Shown here piece after piece: positions 14,681 to 15,902 of a stretch of 15,902 nucleotides of DNA (positions are counted from its first letter, which is position 1; the number at the start of each line of letters is the position of its first letter). The DNA lies in NCBI GenBank assembly GCA_910587935.1, contig CAJUNP010000051.1:1-15902 (forward strand). The letters run 5' to 3'. The stretch is from an uncultured Lachnospiraceae bacterium. Lineage in GTDB: Bacteria > Bacillota > Clostridia > Lachnospirales > Lachnospiraceae. The notes beneath the pieces were generated by a model that saw only the letters and a program-made list of their open reading frames with translations, was not told where the DNA came from and ran no database searches. The position numbers and the translations under genes were made by a program.

Positions 14681-15097
14681 ATGGAGGAATTGTTTGTATA
14701 TGCACTGTTATATAGTGAAGGCTTTGATGTCTGGTCCTCGTATGCAGATATACTCGATAAACTTTTTATAGAAGATACAAAGAATGACACATATCTTTCC
14801 CTGGAAGGGATGACGCCCAAGGAGGCCGTTTTACATACGCTCTCGATTATGGATGAAAATGAGTTTGATACGGAATATTTTGGAAGAATATTGATGCAGT
14901 CGCTTTTGCGGATATATGAACATACGGATATAGAATTTTTTGCAAGGAAGATGTATTCCCTTTGGAATAAGCTCCCATGGGATATAGGACGGAAGGAACC
15001 GTTTTTAACTTTCTGTTATGCAGATGATTGTCTGTCATATCATGATGAGGAACAGTGTAGAAAGTTATATGAAAAAGCAATGGGCTATTATGGTTGA
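14681..15097 (+). CDS. Downstream half of the frameshifted DUF4317-family gene, or a separate small protein
   Basis: From ATG 14681 this encodes 138 residues, mostly helical and acidic (MEELFVYALLYSEGFDVWSS...). The same frame is open back to 14498, overlapping the previous frame by 125 nt, and the segment from about 14549 (LIYFRQPEPSGKPEEWKQF) continues the DUF4317-like sequence. Two readings are possible. It may be the C-terminal half of a broken DUF4317-family gene, or a separate gene started at ATG 14681, which has GGAGGT at 14671-14676 only 4 nt upstream. I favour the first. The C-terminal part does not match any family I recognise. No signal peptide or membrane segment is seen. Confidence 0.55.
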   Translation: MEELFVYALLYSEGFDVWSSYADILDKLFIEDTKNDTYLSLEGMTPKEAVLHTLSIMDENEFDTEYFGRILMQSLLRIYEHTDIEFFARKMYSLWNKLPWDIGRKEPFLTFCYADDCLSYHDEEQCRKLYEKAMGYYG

Positions 15098-15247
15098 AAA
15101 ATGTGCGTGGCAAAAATGGAAAATTTATTTCAGGTTAAAGATTTTATTATACAAAACGATATCCGGGGTGTGCAATAAGAGAAAAACGGGAACGGAAGCG
15201 GGAATTTCGCATATAGTATTGAAGAAAAGCAAGAAACGGAGAAGGTT

Positions 15248-15733
15248 ATGTTTCGAATGTTATCGGAAACAATTTATCCTTTGTTCAGAGGAATTCCCAG
15301 AGGTTATGCGCATATAAAAGGAAGCCCGCAGTATCCCGGCATAGAGGGAATGGTTCTTTTATATCCTTATGAAAACGGTTCGATTGTCGTTGCGGATATC
15401 AGCGGCCTGCCTGAAAGCGGTAATCCGGATGCCGGAAATATATTTGGTTTTCACATTCATGAAGGCTCTGCCTGCAGCGGAAACGAGCAGGACCCCTTTG
15501 CGGACGCCGGTGCGCATTACAGTATAAACAGAGAGGAACATCCGGAGCATACCGGGGATATGCCCGTTTTATTTGAAAATAACGGAAAAGCATGGATGGC
15601 GTTTTTTACAAAGCGTTTTACACCCGATGAGGTGCGTGGGAGAACGGTAATCGTTCATGATATGCCGGATGACTTCCGGACTAACCCGTCGGGAGATTCA
15701 GGAAATAAAATTGCCTGCGGGGTAATTCGTTGA
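15248..15733 (+). CDS. Cu/Zn superoxide dismutase-like protein
   Basis: A 161-residue SodC-fold protein. ATG 15248 follows GGAGAAGG (15238-15245). The metal site is complete by alignment to SOD1: Cu ligands His69 and His71 (GFHIHEG), His90 (GAHY, bridging) and His137 (VIVHDMPDD); Zn ligands His90, His98, His101 and Asp104 (EEHPEHTGDMP). Cys76 and Cys157 (IACGVI) can form the conserved disulfide. The catalytic Arg143 of SOD1 corresponds to Lys154 (SGNKIACG). No signal peptide precedes the domain, although most bacterial SodC proteins are exported, so it is probably cytoplasmic. The zinc loop between His98 and His101 is short. Dismutase activity is plausible but unproven, so the sodC symbol is withheld. 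About 150 nt without a clear feature separate it from the preceding gene. Confidence 0.87.
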   Translation: MFRMLSETIYPLFRGIPRGYAHIKGSPQYPGIEGMVLLYPYENGSIVVADISGLPESGNPDAGNIFGFHIHEGSACSGNEQDPFADAGAHYSINREEHPEHTGDMPVLFENNGKAWMAFFTKRFTPDEVRGRTVIVHDMPDDFRTNPSGDSGNKIACGVIR

Positions 15734-15788
15734 ACAAGGAAAAACGTGTATAAAATGATTAAAACTGGTAAAAATTATGTTATGGCAC

Positions 15789-15817
15789 TTGACACCGGTT
15801 CGGCGCCCAACTATAAT
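15789..15817 (+). promoter_or_regulatory. Consensus sigma-A promoter of the tRNA gene
   Basis: TTGACA (15789-15794) and TATAAT (15812-15817) match consensus exactly with a 17-bp spacer, as expected for a strong stable-RNA promoter. A 10-bp hairpin, CAACGTAAGC (15821-15830) with GCTTGCGTTG (15835-15844) including one T-G pair, fills most of the 5' leader and ends 3 nt before the tRNA. Confidence 0.9.
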
Positions 15818-15847
15818 TAACAACGTAAGCGGCTGCTTGCGTTGTAT

Positions 15848-15902
15848 TCCTCGATAGCTCAATGGTAGAGCACTCGGCTGTTAACCGAGTTGTTGCAGGT
15901 TC
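15848..15902 (+). tRNA. tRNA-Asn(GTT), truncated by the window end
   Basis: The acceptor 5' strand TCCTCGA (15848-15854) is followed by TA, the D arm GCTCAATGGTAGAGC (15857-15871), and the anticodon arm CTCGG-CTGTTAA-CCGAG with anticodon GTT. The start of the T arm (GCAGGTTC) is present; the 3' part lies outside the window. More tRNA genes may follow, since a strong promoter drives it. Confidence 0.95.

Noticed and set aside
15018..15317. Forward open frame of 99 codons between the DUF4317 region and the SodC-like gene
   Set aside because: It overlaps both neighbours, has a Lys/Arg/Cys-rich low-plausibility composition and no good Shine-Dalgarno site.
5471..15845. Shared TTGCGTTGT at 5471-5479 and 15837-15845, both in hairpin arms
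   Set aside because: Nine bases shared between two unrelated hairpins; loops and flanks differ, so it is treated as coincidence.

Overview
The window looks like chromosomal DNA of a low-to-mid GC Firmicute of class Clostridia, most likely a Lachnospiraceae gut bacterium. Supporting signs are a T-box leader before thrS, an infC-rpmI-rplT operon with an attenuator leader, a YesM/YesN-type two-component pair, SipW-type signal peptidase and substrate, DUF1540 and DUF4317 proteins, and consensus sigma-A promoters with strong Shine-Dalgarno sites. Every supported gene is on the + strand. I see no insertion sequence, phage gene or CRISPR array.

Layout. 1-1405: the end of a probable SipW substrate, a SipW-type signal peptidase and a complete SipW-type secreted protein, closed by a clear terminator. 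1406-5482: a GH94 disaccharide phosphorylase, which by resemblance and context is N,N'-diacetylchitobiose phosphorylase rather than cellobiose phosphorylase, followed by a hexose-phosphate mutase. Together they could turn chitobiose and phosphate into GlcNAc plus GlcNAc-1-P and then GlcNAc-6-P. 5505-9623: a sensor histidine kinase, a lipoprotein solute-binding protein broken by a frameshift, and an AraC-type response regulator with its own promoter. No ABC permease lies here, so the binding protein may serve sensing, possibly of the sugar used by the neighbouring enzymes. 9651-11859: thrS under a compact T-box. 11945-12265: a cysteine-rich double-DUF1540 protein. 12371-13800: infC-rpmI-rplT with a promoter, an L20-type attenuator leader and a terminator; infC appears to start at AUU. 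13887-15097: a DUF4317-family gene that also seems frameshifted. 15248-15733: a Cu/Zn superoxide dismutase-like protein without a signal peptide. 15789-15902: a perfect consensus promoter, a leader hairpin and the first part of tRNA-Asn(GTT), cut by the window end.

The points most worth checking are the chitobiose reassignment, the two frameshifted genes (real decay or sequence error), the AUU start with mutually exclusive RNA pairings before infC, and the sensor kinase/binding protein/regulator set without permeases. I found no strong evidence for a wholly new system. Family assignments come from recalled family sequences and motifs, with no database search.
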